Shown here in pieces: positions 8,474-16,945 of a stretch of DNA of 40,205 bases. The notes under the pieces are model-generated. The model searched no databases and was not told the origin of the DNA. It saw only the letters and a list, made by a program, of their open reading frames with translations. The position numbers and the translations under genes were made by a program. Numbering within the stretch: position 1 is the first letter of the stretch; every line of letters starts with the position of its first letter. Origin of the DNA: Chromatiales bacterium (GTDB lineage: Bacteria; Pseudomonadota; Gammaproteobacteria; Steroidobacterales; BM003); NCBI GenBank assembly GCA_002868855.1, contig PKUM01000077.1, positions 1 to 40,205 of the forward strand, given 5' to 3'.

Positions 8474-9496
8474 TTACAAATAGCTTTTTACCAACAATTC
8501 AGCAATTTGCACGCTATTCAGCGCCGCGCCCTTGCGCACGTTATCAGCGACCACCCACAGGTTCAAACCACACTCATCGGAGAGATCGTCCCGTACGCGT
8601 CCAACATAAACCGGATCATGACCTGCGGCGTCGCTCACTGCTGTGGGGTAAGTCGCATTATCGGGATTGTCCAGAAGACGTACCCCGGGGGCCTTGCGAA
8701 GCAATTTTCGTGCCGCAACCGCCGTCAGAGGCACACGGGTTCGAAGATGCACCGCTTCGGAGTGGCCGAAAAACACCGGGATACGGACCGCGGTTGCGTT
8801 CACCGCAATCGATTCGTCAGCGAAGATCTTGTGAGTCTCCCAGACCATCTTCATCTCCTCCCGGGTATAGCCGTTGTCCTCGAAGACGTCGATATGGGGA
8901 ATGGCATTAAATGCGATCTGGCGCGGGTAAAGCTCACTTTTAACGGGCCTGCCGTTCAGGAGCGTCGCGGTCTGACTCGCCAGCTCCTCCATATGCGTGC
9001 GTCCCGCTCCCGACACCGACTGGTAGGTAGCGATATCGATCCGCTCGATTCCGGCCGCGTTCCGCAACGGATTGAGCGCGACCAGCATCTGGATCGTCGA
9101 GCAGTTGGGGTTGGCAATAATATTGCGGTTGCGAAACTGCTCCAATGCTTCCGGGTTCACCTCAGGCACGACCAGCGGAATATCGTCGTCGTAACGAAAA
9201 CGCGAGGTGTTGTCGATGACCACGCACCCCGCGTCGCCTGCCCGTGGCGCATGTACGTCGGAGATCGACCCGCCCGCTGAGAACATCGCAATATCCGTGC
9301 CGGAAAAATCGAAATCATCAAGCACCCCGACCGTGTGCTCGCGCTTGCCAAAACGAATCTTCGCACCGGCCGAGCGCTCGCTGGCAAGCGGATGGAATTC
9401 GGCAACTGGAAAATTGCGCTCCTCCAGTAACTGGATCATCGTCTCTCCAACCAGTCCGGTTGCGCCGACGACCGCGACGTTGAATTGCTTGCTCAT
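8474..9496 (-). CDS. asd: Aspartate-semialdehyde dehydrogenase
   Basis: This reduces aspartyl phosphate to aspartate semialdehyde with NADPH, feeding lysine/diaminopimelate, threonine and methionine synthesis. It has 340 residues: the NADP-binding start VAVVGATGLVG, the SAGGSIS loop, the catalytic Cys132 in NPNCST, SVSGAGR, and the substrate-binding HKIF/RIPVFFGHSE region. The size and motifs fit the shorter Asd form common in pseudomonads and Gram-positives rather than the E. coli form. The ATG at 9494-9496 has GAGAGAAG just upstream. A 121-base gap separates it from aroC; I see no clear terminator there. Confidence 0.96.
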   Translation of the reverse strand: MSKQFNVAVVGATGLVGETMIQLLEERNFPVAEFHPLASERSAGAKIRFGKREHTVGVLDDFDFSGTDIAMFSAGGSISDVHAPRAGDAGCVVIDNTSRFRYDDDIPLVVPEVNPEALEQFRNRNIIANPNCSTIQMLVALNPLRNAAGIERIDIATYQSVSGAGRTHMEELASQTATLLNGRPVKSELYPRQIAFNAIPHIDVFEDNGYTREEMKMVWETHKIFADESIAVNATAVRIPVFFGHSEAVHLRTRVPLTAVAARKLLRKAPGVRLLDNPDNATYPTAVSDAAGHDPVYVGRVRDDLSDECGLNLWVVADNVRKGAALNSVQIAELLVKSYL

Positions 9497-9617
9497 CTTC
9501 TTCTCTCGAATGCTGGAAGCGCCCCACGGCTGCGCTTTGTGCCGCCTGAAAGCGGGGGATTGTCTGCCTCGCCAGATACAAATACCAGCCCGCCGGCGGC
9601 GACCCGGCGCGGGCCCG

Positions 9618-10709
9618 TCAACCCCTGACCACCGGCGTCACGCTGCGAACGTCGGCATTCTGCCCACGCTGGCGCAAATAATGATCCATGACGACCAGCG
9701 CCAGCTGCGCCTCCGCAATCGGGGTCGCGCGCAGTCCGACGCATGGGTCGTGACGACCCTTGGTCAGAACCTCTACCTCATTACCCTCAACATCCACGGT
9801 TCTGCCTGCAGTAGGAATGCTCGAAGTCGGTTTCAATGCAATACTGACTACCAGGTCCTGGCCGGAAGAGATGCCGCCGAGTACCCCGCCCGCGTGGTTG
9901 GACAGAAACCCGTCGGCAGTGATTTCGTCGCGATGCTCCGTGCCCTTTTGCGCTACGCACGCAAAACCGGCGCCTATTTCGACACCCTTGACCGCGTTGA
10001 TATTCATCATCGCGTGCGCAATATCGGCATCGAGGCGATCAAATACCGGCTCGCCCAGTCCCGGTGGAACGCCTGTCGCTATCGTCACCACCCGGGCCCC
10101 GACTGAATCCCGCGATTTTCGCAATGCATCCATATAGTTCTCGAGTTCTTCGACGCGAGACGGGTCGGGACAGAAAAACGGATTGTCATCGACTGTTTCC
10201 GGCGCAACCGGGTCCAGTACCAGCGGCCCGAGCTGGGCAAGATAACCATAGATCCGAATCCCAAGTCTCTCCCTGAGATATTTGCGCGCGATCGCTCCGG
10301 CGGCAACACGCATTACTGTCTCACGCGCCGAAGAACGCCCTCCGCCGCGATAGTCACGAAAACCGAACTTCTGCTGGTAGGTGTAATCGGCATGACCCGG
10401 ACGGAAACGGTCCATGATTTCGCTGTAATCGCGCGGGCGCTGGTCCTCGTTCTCGACGATCATCCCGATCGGGGTGCCGGTGGTGCGGCCTTCGAAAACG
10501 CCCGACATGATGCGAATCGCATCGGTTTCCTTGCGCTGGCTCGTATGCCGGCTGCGCCCGGTTCGCCTGCGTTCGACATCAGCCTGGATGTCGTCCTCGG
10601 TCAGCGCCAGTCCCGGTGGACAACCGTCGACGATACAACCCAGGCCCGGCCCGTGGCTCTCGCCGAAAGTCGTTACCGTGAAAAGCTTGCCCTGCGTATT
10701 ACCGGCCAT
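9618..10709 (-). CDS. aroC: Chorismate synthase
   Basis: The last shikimate-pathway enzyme, converting EPSP to chorismate with reduced FMN as cofactor. It has 363 residues with the signatures [10 protein letters not shown] at the start, [22 protein letters not shown], and [11 protein letters not shown], followed by KPTSSI. The ATG at 10707-10709 overlaps the last 11 bases of prmB (stop 10699-10701), so translation of the two is probably coupled. This enzyme supplies the aromatic amino acid and folate branches; the p-aminobenzoate it leads to is later used by FolC-type enzymes. Confidence 0.96.
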   Translation of the reverse strand: MAGNTQGKLFTVTTFGESHGPGLGCIVDGCPPGLALTEDDIQADVERRRTGRSRHTSQRKETDAIRIMSGVFEGRTTGTPIGMIVENEDQRPRDYSEIMDRFRPGHADYTYQQKFGFRDYRGGGRSSARETVMRVAAGAIARKYLRERLGIRIYGYLAQLGPLVLDPVAPETVDDNPFFCPDPSRVEELENYMDALRKSRDSVGARVVTIATGVPPGLGEPVFDRLDADIAHAMMNINAVKGVEIGAGFACVAQKGTEHRDEITADGFLSNHAGGVLGGISSGQDLVVSIALKPTSSIPTAGRTVDVEGNEVEVLTKGRHDPCVGLRATPIAEAQLALVVMDHYLRQRGQNADVRSVTPVVRG

Positions 10710-11655
10710 TCTGTTGTTTCTCCTCGGCTACGGCGAATTCGGCGCTGCATGCATCGAGTTCACCGGCACTCATCAAAAACACACCCTCGCCGCCATATTC
10801 GAACTCGACCCAGGTGAACGGCACCCGCGGGTAAGCGGCCTCGAGCGCTGGCTGACTGGCACCGACTTCCACGACCAGCAGACCGTGATCGGTCAGATGT
10901 TCGCGCGCATTGTCGAGAATTCGCCGCGCCAACTGCAAGCCGTCCGTTCCGGCCTCGAGACCGAGACGCGGTTCCCGAGTGTACTCCGCGGGCAACTGTT
11001 CCATTTCCGCCTTGCTGACATACGGCGGGTTGCTGACGATCAGATCGTAGCGGCGACCTTCGAGGTTCTCGAAGAGATCCGAATGCACCAGTCGCACCCT
11101 GTCTTCCAAACCGTGTCGCGCCACGTTCATCGACGCCACTTCCAGCGCATCCGCCGAGACATCGCTCGCGTCCACTGTTGCCTGTGGGAATTCCACAGCG
11201 CAGGCAATTGCGATACACCCGCTACCGGTACATAAATCGAGAATCCGCATTACCGAGCCGGAATCGATCCATGGCTCGAAACGGTCGCCAATCAGTTCAG
11301 CGATGGGCGATCGCGGCACCAGAACCCGATTGTCTACGAAAAATCTGAGGCCCGCGAACCATGCCTCGCCGATCAGGTAGGCTGCCGGATCGCGGCTGCT
11401 GATTCTCGCTTCCACTAATGCCATCAGTTGACGGCGCTGTTTTTCATCGAGCCGTTTGCTGTAATCCCCGGCGTTCGCCGGGTAGGTGACGCCAGCTACG
11501 TGGAAGGCAAGTGCTGCCGCCTCATCGTCGGGATTGTCCGTACCGTGTCCGAAATGGATATTTGCGGCGCGAAACCGAATTGCCGCCCACTCGATGGCGT
11601 CGGCCACCGTGGCGCCGATTGCCGCATCCGCAGGTATTTTTCCGTCTTCCGCCAT
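10699..11655 (-). CDS. prmB: Ribosomal protein L3 N5-glutamine methyltransferase
   Basis: An S-adenosylmethionine-dependent methyltransferase that modifies a glutamine of ribosomal protein L3. It has 318 residues. The SAM-binding motif is [14 protein letters not shown], and the catalytic NPPYV that recognises the glutamine amide is present ([11 protein letters not shown]), with the helical N-terminal domain typical of PrmB/PrmC. The RRQLMAL and PRSPIAELI blocks favour PrmB over PrmC. The ATG at 11655 is chosen over an in-frame extension because AGGAG lies 7-8 bases upstream. Pairing with aroC is the usual prmB-aroC order. It is divergent from the SCO gene, with 77 bases between the starts. 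Confidence 0.94.
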   Translation of the reverse strand: MAEDGKIPADAAIGATVADAIEWAAIRFRAANIHFGHGTDNPDDEAAALAFHVAGVTYPANAGDYSKRLDEKQRRQLMALVEARISSRDPAAYLIGEAWFAGLRFFVDNRVLVPRSPIAELIGDRFEPWIDSGSVMRILDLCTGSGCIAIACAVEFPQATVDASDVSADALEVASMNVARHGLEDRVRLVHSDLFENLEGRRYDLIVSNPPYVSKAEMEQLPAEYTREPRLGLEAGTDGLQLARRILDNAREHLTDHGLLVVEVGASQPALEAAYPRVPFTWVEFEYGGEGVFLMSAGELDACSAEFAVAEEKQQNGR

Positions 11656-11732
11656 TTTCGCTCCTGTGATAAAGCGCACATGATAGCCCGGCGATGTGGA
11701 GCACACCCGCGGTTATGGGATAATGGCGGGCT

Positions 11733-12368
11733 ATGTCTGTGCCACTTCGAATTATTGCCGCCATCCTCGCACTTCTCGCGTTGGGCGCGGGCGCGTACAC
11801 AGCCTACCGGCTGCAGTCAGCGGGCCCTGCAGCGCCAGATGACATCGACGCGACGATTTTCAATGCTCCCCGGCCGATTCCTGGATTTGCGTTGACCGAC
11901 CACAACGGCGAGGCATTTGACCCGCAACGCTTGCAGGACCACTGGACCCTGCTGTTTTTTGGCTTCACACATTGTCCCGACGTCTGCCCCACGACTCTCA
12001 ACACGCTGGCCCGCAGCCGGGCGCTGCTCAGCGATTTGCCGGCCTCGTTGCAACCGGAAGTCGTGCTGATTTCAGTCGATCCGGAGCGGGACACGGTCGA
12101 AAAACTGCGCGACTACGTACCATTTTTCGATCCGACCTTTATCGGTGTAACCGGCACGACCGCGGAAATCGACGCCCTGACCGCAGCACTTGGCGTCGCC
12201 CACATGAAGGTTCCTCGCGAGGACGGCGATTACACGGTGGATCACTCCTCGGCGATTTTCCTGATTGACCCGACGGGGCGCCAGGCCGCGCTTTTCTCCG
12301 CGCCCCACGAGGCCGCATCGCTTGCCGCCAGATACAAGGCGACCATAAGCTACCTGGAGCGCAGATAA
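11733..12368 (+). CDS. SCO1/SenC-family copper chaperone / thiol-disulfide protein
   Basis: A membrane-anchored thioredoxin-fold protein that delivers copper to, or reduces, the CuA site of cytochrome c oxidase. It has 211 residues with an N-terminal membrane anchor (about 5-27). The Cu ligands are visible: Cys81 and Cys85 in CPDVCP and His171 in VDHSSAIFLID. PGFALTDHNGE begins the fold. The ATG at 11733 has only a weak upstream GGCGGG; a GATAAT extended -10 (TGG then GATAAT, 11719-11724) would put the transcript start almost on the ATG, so this could be nearly leaderless. Its stop overlaps the start of the PCuAC gene by one base, implying coupling. Confidence 0.93.
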   Translation: MSVPLRIIAAILALLALGAGAYTAYRLQSAGPAAPDDIDATIFNAPRPIPGFALTDHNGEAFDPQRLQDHWTLLFFGFTHCPDVCPTTLNTLARSRALLSDLPASLQPEVVLISVDPERDTVEKLRDYVPFFDPTFIGVTGTTAEIDALTAALGVAHMKVPREDGDYTVDHSSAIFLIDPTGRQAALFSAPHEAASLAARYKATISYLERR

Positions 12369-12787
12369 TGCGAATACTGGTGTGGGCGGTGCTTCTTTTG
12401 AGCGCCTGTTCCGGCGGCGGTGACGCCGTGATCGCGAACCCCTGGGTTCGCGCCATGCCGCCTGGCAGCGCAATGACAGCCGCCTATTTCGAGTTTTCCA
12501 ACCGGACCGGGTCCGACCAGACGATTGTCGCTGCCTCGAGCGATGCGTTCGAGTTGGTTGAAATACACCGCACGGTCACCGCCGACGGCATCAGCCGCAT
12601 GCAGCAGGAAGACGCCGTTGTCGTAGCACCGGGCGAGACGGTAAGTTTCGCCCCGCAGGGCCGTCATTTGATGTTGATGCGACCGCGCGGCACGATCCAA
12701 CCCGGCCAGGTAATCGGTTTCGATCTGCACCTGGACGACGGCCAAATCGTGACATTTTCCGCAGAGGTCCGGCAGACACCCAAATAA
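12368..12787 (+). CDS. PCu(A)C periplasmic copper chaperone, predicted lipoprotein
   Basis: A 139-residue copper(I) chaperone of the PCu(A)C family, which works with SCO proteins to load CuA of cytochrome oxidase. The family copper motif H(M)x10Mx21HxM is exactly met by His67, Met78, His100 and Met102. The N-terminus has a short hydrophobic stretch ending in LLSAC, so Cys14 should be lipidated and the protein held in the envelope. The ATG at 12368-12370 overlaps the SCO stop (TAATG). The pair sits apart from any oxidase genes in this window. A 20-base gap follows before psd. Confidence 0.94.
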   Translation: MRILVWAVLLLSACSGGGDAVIANPWVRAMPPGSAMTAAYFEFSNRTGSDQTIVAASSDAFELVEIHRTVTADGISRMQQEDAVVVAPGETVSFAPQGRHLMLMRPRGTIQPGQVIGFDLHLDDGQIVTFSAEVRQTPK

Positions 12788-12807
12788 TCCAAAGTGGAGC
12801 CCGGCTC

Positions 12808-13701
12808 TTGAGCGACGAAAACCAGAGCGTCCGTATTTCCGACCGCCTTTTCGCCCTGTTGCAACTGGTATTGCCACAGCATTTGCTGTCGCGCGCAATG
12901 CACTGGCTGACCCGGCTCGAAAGCAATTGGTTTCGCAGACCATTTACGCGCTGGTTCGTAAAACACTTCGCGATCGACCTCGGCGAGGCGGTCGAGGAGA
13001 ATCTCGACAACTACCCAACGTTCAACGCGTTTTTTACCCGCGCCCTGAAGCCGACAGCGCGCGAATTTGCCGCAGGATCCGATGTGCTTGCATGCCCGGT
13101 CGATGGCACCGTCAGCCAGATCGGTGAACTCCGCAACGGCAGTGTGCTGCAGGCCAAGGGGCACGACTATAGCGTGCGGGAGTTGCTTGGCGACCGCGCT
13201 GATCTTGCCGAACTGTTCGACGGTGGCTTGTTCGCAACGATTTATCTTGCCCCGTACAACTATCATCGAATCCACATGCCGACCGATGGAGTACTGACGG
13301 AGACCATTTACGTGCCCGGCCGGCTGTTCAGCGTCAATGCGGCGACCGCCCGGGCGATCCCGCGCCTGTTCGCGCGAAACGAACGCGTCGCCTGCATGTT
13401 CGATACCGCGGCCGGGCCAATGGCAATGGTACTGGTCGGCGCGTTGTTCGTGGGCAGTATCGAGACGGTCTGGGCAGGGGAAGTAACGCCGCCGCATCGT
13501 GGCGCGACAGAGCACAGAACCTACATCGACGATGGACCGGAACTGACCAGGGGCGCCGAGATGGGACGCTTCAACATGGGATCGACGGTAATCCTGTTGT
13601 TGCCGAAAGCCCGCGCCGAATGGGATCCACAACTGCGAAGCGGCGAAACGGTGCGCCTGGGTATGTCCATCGGCCGGGTAACGGAAAGCGGAAAATCGTG
13701 A
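12808..13701 (+). CDS. psd: Phosphatidylserine decarboxylase proenzyme
   Basis: This makes phosphatidylethanolamine from phosphatidylserine at the inner membrane using a self-made pyruvoyl group. It has 297 residues. The catalytic triad is visible: Asp99 in CPVDGT, His156 in YHRIHMP and Ser259 in MGST, where cleavage between Gly258 and Ser259 would give the pyruvoyl-bearing alpha chain. The usual bacterial motif is LGST, so the Met is a mild variant. Start is TTG at 12808 with GTGGAG nine bases upstream; no ATG fits the N-terminus (the next is after the first helix). It abuts the convergent msrC gene with no spacer. Confidence 0.95.
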   Translation: MSDENQSVRISDRLFALLQLVLPQHLLSRAMHWLTRLESNWFRRPFTRWFVKHFAIDLGEAVEENLDNYPTFNAFFTRALKPTAREFAAGSDVLACPVDGTVSQIGELRNGSVLQAKGHDYSVRELLGDRADLAELFDGGLFATIYLAPYNYHRIHMPTDGVLTETIYVPGRLFSVNAATARAIPRLFARNERVACMFDTAAGPMAMVLVGALFVGSIETVWAGEVTPPHRGATEHRTYIDDGPELTRGAEMGRFNMGSTVILLLPKARAEWDPQLRSGETVRLGMSIGRVTESGKS

Positions 13702-14181
13702 TCAGAGCTCGGCGCGGCCGAGTACAGCAACGAAATCGCTCGCAATTTGCTCCAGTCCCGCCTGATCCTCACCATCGAAACGATCGAACGACGGGCTGTC
13801 CACGTCGAGCACTCCCAGCAGCTCGCCGTCACGCACCAGCGGCACGACAATCTCTGAATTGGACGCCGCATCACACGCAATATGACCATCGAAACTGTGC
13901 ACATCCGCAACCCGCTGAGTGGTGCGGGTCGCAGCCGCAGTTCCGCACACTCCGCTACCCACCGCAATCCGCACGCATGCCGGCCGCCCCTGGAAAGGAC
14001 CGACTACCAGCTCGCCGTCACGCAAAAAATAGAATCCGACCCAGTTAACGTCGGCGAGCTCGTGAAATAACAACGCCGCCAGGTTGGCCGCGTTGGCGAT
14101 CGGGTCACATTCTCCGTCCATCAAAGCGCGGGCCGCCGCGCGCAGAGTTTCAAATTCGGCCGTCTTGGTTCCCGTCGTCAA
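13702..14181 (-). CDS. msrC: Free methionine-(R)-sulfoxide reductase (GAF domain)
   Basis: A 159-residue single GAF-domain protein that reduces free L-methionine-R-sulfoxide using thioredoxin. The three redox cysteines are Cys69, Cys79 and Cys103; their spacing (10 and 24) equals that of Cys84/94/118 in the E. coli enzyme (YebR/MsrC). NWVGFYFL and LVVGPFQGRPAC are typical family blocks. Start is a TTG at 14181 with GGAGAA at good spacing; a longer in-frame reading to 14262 would overlap epmA and is not family-like. Its stop codon shares the TGATCA junction with the convergent psd stop, leaving no room for a terminator. It follows epmA by 25 bases and may be its operon partner. Confidence 0.92.
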   Translation of the reverse strand: MTTGTKTAEFETLRAAARALMDGECDPIANAANLAALLFHELADVNWVGFYFLRDGELVVGPFQGRPACVRIAVGSGVCGTAAATRTTQRVADVHSFDGHIACDAASNSEIVVPLVRDGELLGVLDVDSPSFDRFDGEDQAGLEQIASDFVAVLGRAEL

Positions 14182-14206
14182 GGTCGTTCTCCATTCCCGG
14201 TTTTGC

Positions 14207-15190
14207 TCACACCTTCTCCCAGCCGAACGCGAGCACCTCGCCCAGTGTTTTCGCCCCGGCAATAAGCATCAGCAATCGATCGAGGCCCAGCGCCACCCCG
14301 GCGCAGGCCGGCATCCCGGCTTCGAGTGCTGCCAGAAAACGCTCGTCAACCGCTACTTGCGGCAGCCCGAGGCGCCTGCGGCGCTCGAGATCCGCATCGA
14401 ATCGACGCCGTTGCTCGACCGGATCGAGGAGTTCGTGAAAGCCATTAGCCAGTTCCAATCCGTCGATAAAGGCCTCGAATCGCTCGGCCACTGGTGGGTC
14501 TCCTGGCCGCGACCGGGCGAGCGCAGCCTGTTGCAGCGGAAAATCATATACGAAACTGAGCCGCCCCCGGCCCAGCTGCGGGGACACGAGAGTGGCCATT
14601 GCGAGATCTATCAACGCATCCCCGTCCGTTTTAATCGAATCGGGAATATCGACTCCGCGGGCAGCAATTGCCGCGGCTATCGTCGCCGCGTCGTCATGAA
14701 ACGGATCGCAGCCCGCATGATCGGAAAACGCCTCGCCGTAGGGGACGAAATGTGGCTCCCCAAGCCTGAGCCAGCCCGCGGTCGCGGCTGAAATCAGATC
14801 CGCCACATCACGCATCAGGTCATGATGATCCATCCCGACCCGGTAATACTCGAGCATCGAGAATTCCGGGTTGTGAAGCGCTCCGGATTCCTCGCAGCGG
14901 AAGACCGGGCAAACCTGGTATATGTCGCCGACACCGGCCGCGAGAAGACGCTTCATGGCAAGCTCCGGCGAGGTATGTAAAAAGCGCGGCTGCCCGGGGC
15001 CGGCGGCAGTGGCCATGCTGTGGATATGGGGGTCGGTTGTCGCCGCCCGCGATAGCGCCGGCGTCTGCACCTCGAGCACGTCTCGCCGTTCGAAGAAATG
15101 TCTGACCCGGCGCAACAACTCCGCCCGAAGCCGCAATGTCCGGAGGTCGGCGCCGGGCCGCCAGTCAGTTTGCGCGGTCACCGCGGCCAC
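14207..15190 (-). CDS. epmA: EF-P--(R)-beta-lysine ligase EpmA
   Basis: A lysyl-tRNA-synthetase-like enzyme (327 residues) that adenylates (R)-beta-lysine and attaches it to EF-P; it lacks the anticodon-binding domain. Class II motifs are visible: FLHTSPELAMKRLL (motif 2 region), VCPVFRCEESGALHNPEFSMLEYY, ERFEAFIDGLELANGFHEL, and motif 3 CAGVALGLDRL. The Ala of GVALG (Ala300) matches Ala298 of E. coli EpmA, the residue that favours beta-lysine over alpha-lysine, where true LysRS has Gly. The start is GTG at 15188-15190; a second GTG three codons on (15181) is possible. It lies 29 bases downstream of efp and probably shares its mRNA. Confidence 0.95.
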   Translation of the reverse strand: MAAVTAQTDWRPGADLRTLRLRAELLRRVRHFFERRDVLEVQTPALSRAATTDPHIHSMATAAGPGQPRFLHTSPELAMKRLLAAGVGDIYQVCPVFRCEESGALHNPEFSMLEYYRVGMDHHDLMRDVADLISAATAGWLRLGEPHFVPYGEAFSDHAGCDPFHDDAATIAAAIAARGVDIPDSIKTDGDALIDLAMATLVSPQLGRGRLSFVYDFPLQQAALARSRPGDPPVAERFEAFIDGLELANGFHELLDPVEQRRRFDADLERRRRLGLPQVAVDERFLAALEAGMPACAGVALGLDRLLMLIAGAKTLGEVLAFGWEKV

Positions 15191-15219
15191 GCCCGGTCAA
15201 CCCGCGCAGCCCCAGACGC

Positions 15220-15789
15220 CTAGTCCTTGACCCGCGATACATATTCGCCACTGCGGGTATCGACCTTGATCACGTCGCCGATTTCGAGAAACAGCGGTAC
15301 CCGGACTACCGCGCCGGTACTCAGAGTCGCCGGCTTGACGCCACCCTGCGCCGTATCGCCGCGCACGCCCGGGTCAGTTTCCGTCACCTCAAGCACGACG
15401 AAATTTGGCGGTGCGACGAGTATCGGTGCGTTGTTCCACAATGTGACCTGGCACATATCCTGCTCTTTCAGCCATTTCGCGGAATCGCCGATTGCTTTCG
15501 CGTCAGCCGCGTATTGCTCAAACGTGTCGGCCACCATGAAATGCCAGAACTCTCCATCCTCGTAGAGATATTGCATTTCAGTTTCCAGCACGTCCGCAGC
15601 CTCGACCGACTCGCCCGATTTGAACGTCTTGTCGACCACGCGACCGGTCTTGAGGTTGCGAATCTTGACCCGATTGAAAGCCTGCCCCTTGCCCGGTTTG
15701 ACGAACTCGTTCTCGACAATGGTGCAGGGATCGCCGTCCATAAGAATTTTCAAACCGGACCGGAATTCATTAGTACTGTAATTAGCCAT
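15220..15789 (-). CDS. efp: Elongation factor P
   Basis: A three-domain tRNA-mimicking translation factor (189 residues) that rescues ribosomes stalled at proline runs. The modified residue is Lys34, in the loop [10 protein letters not shown], exactly the position beta-lysylated in E. coli. The N-terminal KOW-like domain, central OB domain and C-terminal OB domain ending in [17 protein letters not shown] are complete. The ATG at 15787-15789 is family-typical (MANYSTNEF), with a weak GGAA upstream. It forms a divergent pair with epmB (62 bases between starts) and is followed by epmA, so substrate and two modifying enzymes are together. Confidence 0.97.
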   Translation of the reverse strand: MANYSTNEFRSGLKILMDGDPCTIVENEFVKPGKGQAFNRVKIRNLKTGRVVDKTFKSGESVEAADVLETEMQYLYEDGEFWHFMVADTFEQYAADAKAIGDSAKWLKEQDMCQVTLWNNAPILVAPPNFVVLEVTETDPGVRGDTAQGGVKPATLSTGAVVRVPLFLEIGDVIKVDTRSGEYVSRVKD

Positions 15790-15851
15790 TTATACTGTTC
15801 CAATGCTGTAAATAATGCGACCGGCCATCCCGGCGATCGGCACAAACGATC

Positions 15852-16874
15852 ATGATACCGCTTACCCCCTACACCCGTCAGCCCGCGCCGTGGCAATCCG
15901 CGCTGGCGGCGGCGGTCACCGACCCGGCAGAGCTACTCGGGCTGCTGGAGCTCGATGCCGCGCTGCTGCCCGCCGCAAAGCGGGCCAGCGAACTGTTCCC
16001 GCTCCGCGTACCTCGGGCCTACATCGACAAAATGACGAAAGGCGACCCCAACGACCCGTTGTTACGCCAGGTATTGCCGCTGGATGCCGAATTCGAGCGG
16101 CCGCAAGGCTTCGCCGCAGACGCGGTCGGGGACCTGGCCAGTAGCCTGATCCCCGGGGTACTGCACAAATATCGGGGCCGGGTACTGTTAATCACGACGG
16201 CCGCGTGCGCGGTCCACTGCCGCTTCTGTTTCCGCCGTCACTTCCCTTATGCCGACCAGACCGCAGCCCGCGGCCAATGGGACGCGGCACTGCAATGGGT
16301 TGCGACCAACCCGGATATCGGCGAGGTCATCCTGAGCGGAGGCGACCCGCTGTCGCTCAGCGACGCAAAACTGGGCCATCTCGCCGCGGCGATCGATGCT
16401 ATCCCTCATATCGGACGAATCCGAATTCACACCCGCCAGCCGGTGGTGCTGCCGGAACGGGTCGACGATCGTCTGCTCGAGTGGCTGGCAAGGCTGCGAT
16501 CGACCGCGATAATCGTGCTACATGTGAATCACGACAAGGAAATCGACTCTGAATTTCGCCATGCTTGTCAACGTCTGCGCGCTGCGGGGACGGTACTGCT
16601 CAACCAGGCGGTCCTGCTGCGCGCGGTCAACGACACCGGGGATACCCTCGTGAGGCTGTCCGAGAAACTGTTCGACTGCGGCGTGATGCCGTACTACCTG
16701 CACCTGCTCGACCGGGTCCAGGGGACGGCGCATTTCGAGGTCCCGCGAGCCCAGGCCCAGGCCCTGTATGCAGAGTTGCTCGCCCGCCTTCCAGGTTACC
16801 TGGTGCCGAAATTGGTTTGCGAAAGGGCCGGCGCACCGAGCAAAGTGCCTGTACCGCCGCTCGGGTCTTGCTAA
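15852..16874 (+). CDS. epmB: EF-P beta-lysylation protein EpmB (lysine 2,3-aminomutase)
   Basis: A radical SAM, PLP-dependent enzyme (340 residues) that converts L-alpha-lysine to (R)-beta-lysine for EpmA. The radical SAM cysteines Cys119, Cys123 and Cys126 form CAVHCRFC, followed by RRHFPY. SGGDPLSLSD, RIHTRQPVVLP and GVMPYYLHLLD are standard for this group. The likely PLP lysine is Lys331 near the C-terminus (SKVPV). The protein lacks the long C-terminal multimerisation domain of clostridial lysine 2,3-aminomutases, as expected for EpmB. The ATG at 15852 has no strong Shine-Dalgarno. The hydroxylase gene epmC is not in the window. Confidence 0.95.
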   Translation: MIPLTPYTRQPAPWQSALAAAVTDPAELLGLLELDAALLPAAKRASELFPLRVPRAYIDKMTKGDPNDPLLRQVLPLDAEFERPQGFAADAVGDLASSLIPGVLHKYRGRVLLITTAACAVHCRFCFRRHFPYADQTAARGQWDAALQWVATNPDIGEVILSGGDPLSLSDAKLGHLAAAIDAIPHIGRIRIHTRQPVVLPERVDDRLLEWLARLRSTAIIVLHVNHDKEIDSEFRHACQRLRAAGTVLLNQAVLLRAVNDTGDTLVRLSEKLFDCGVMPYYLHLLDRVQGTAHFEVPRAQAQALYAELLARLPGYLVPKLVCERAGAPSKVPVPPLGSC

Positions 16875-16945
16875 TATGGCTCGTTCGACCCACGCGCCGG
16901 CAGGCATAGGCAAAACTGAAGGTAGTTTTCGGGCAGGAGCAGGTT

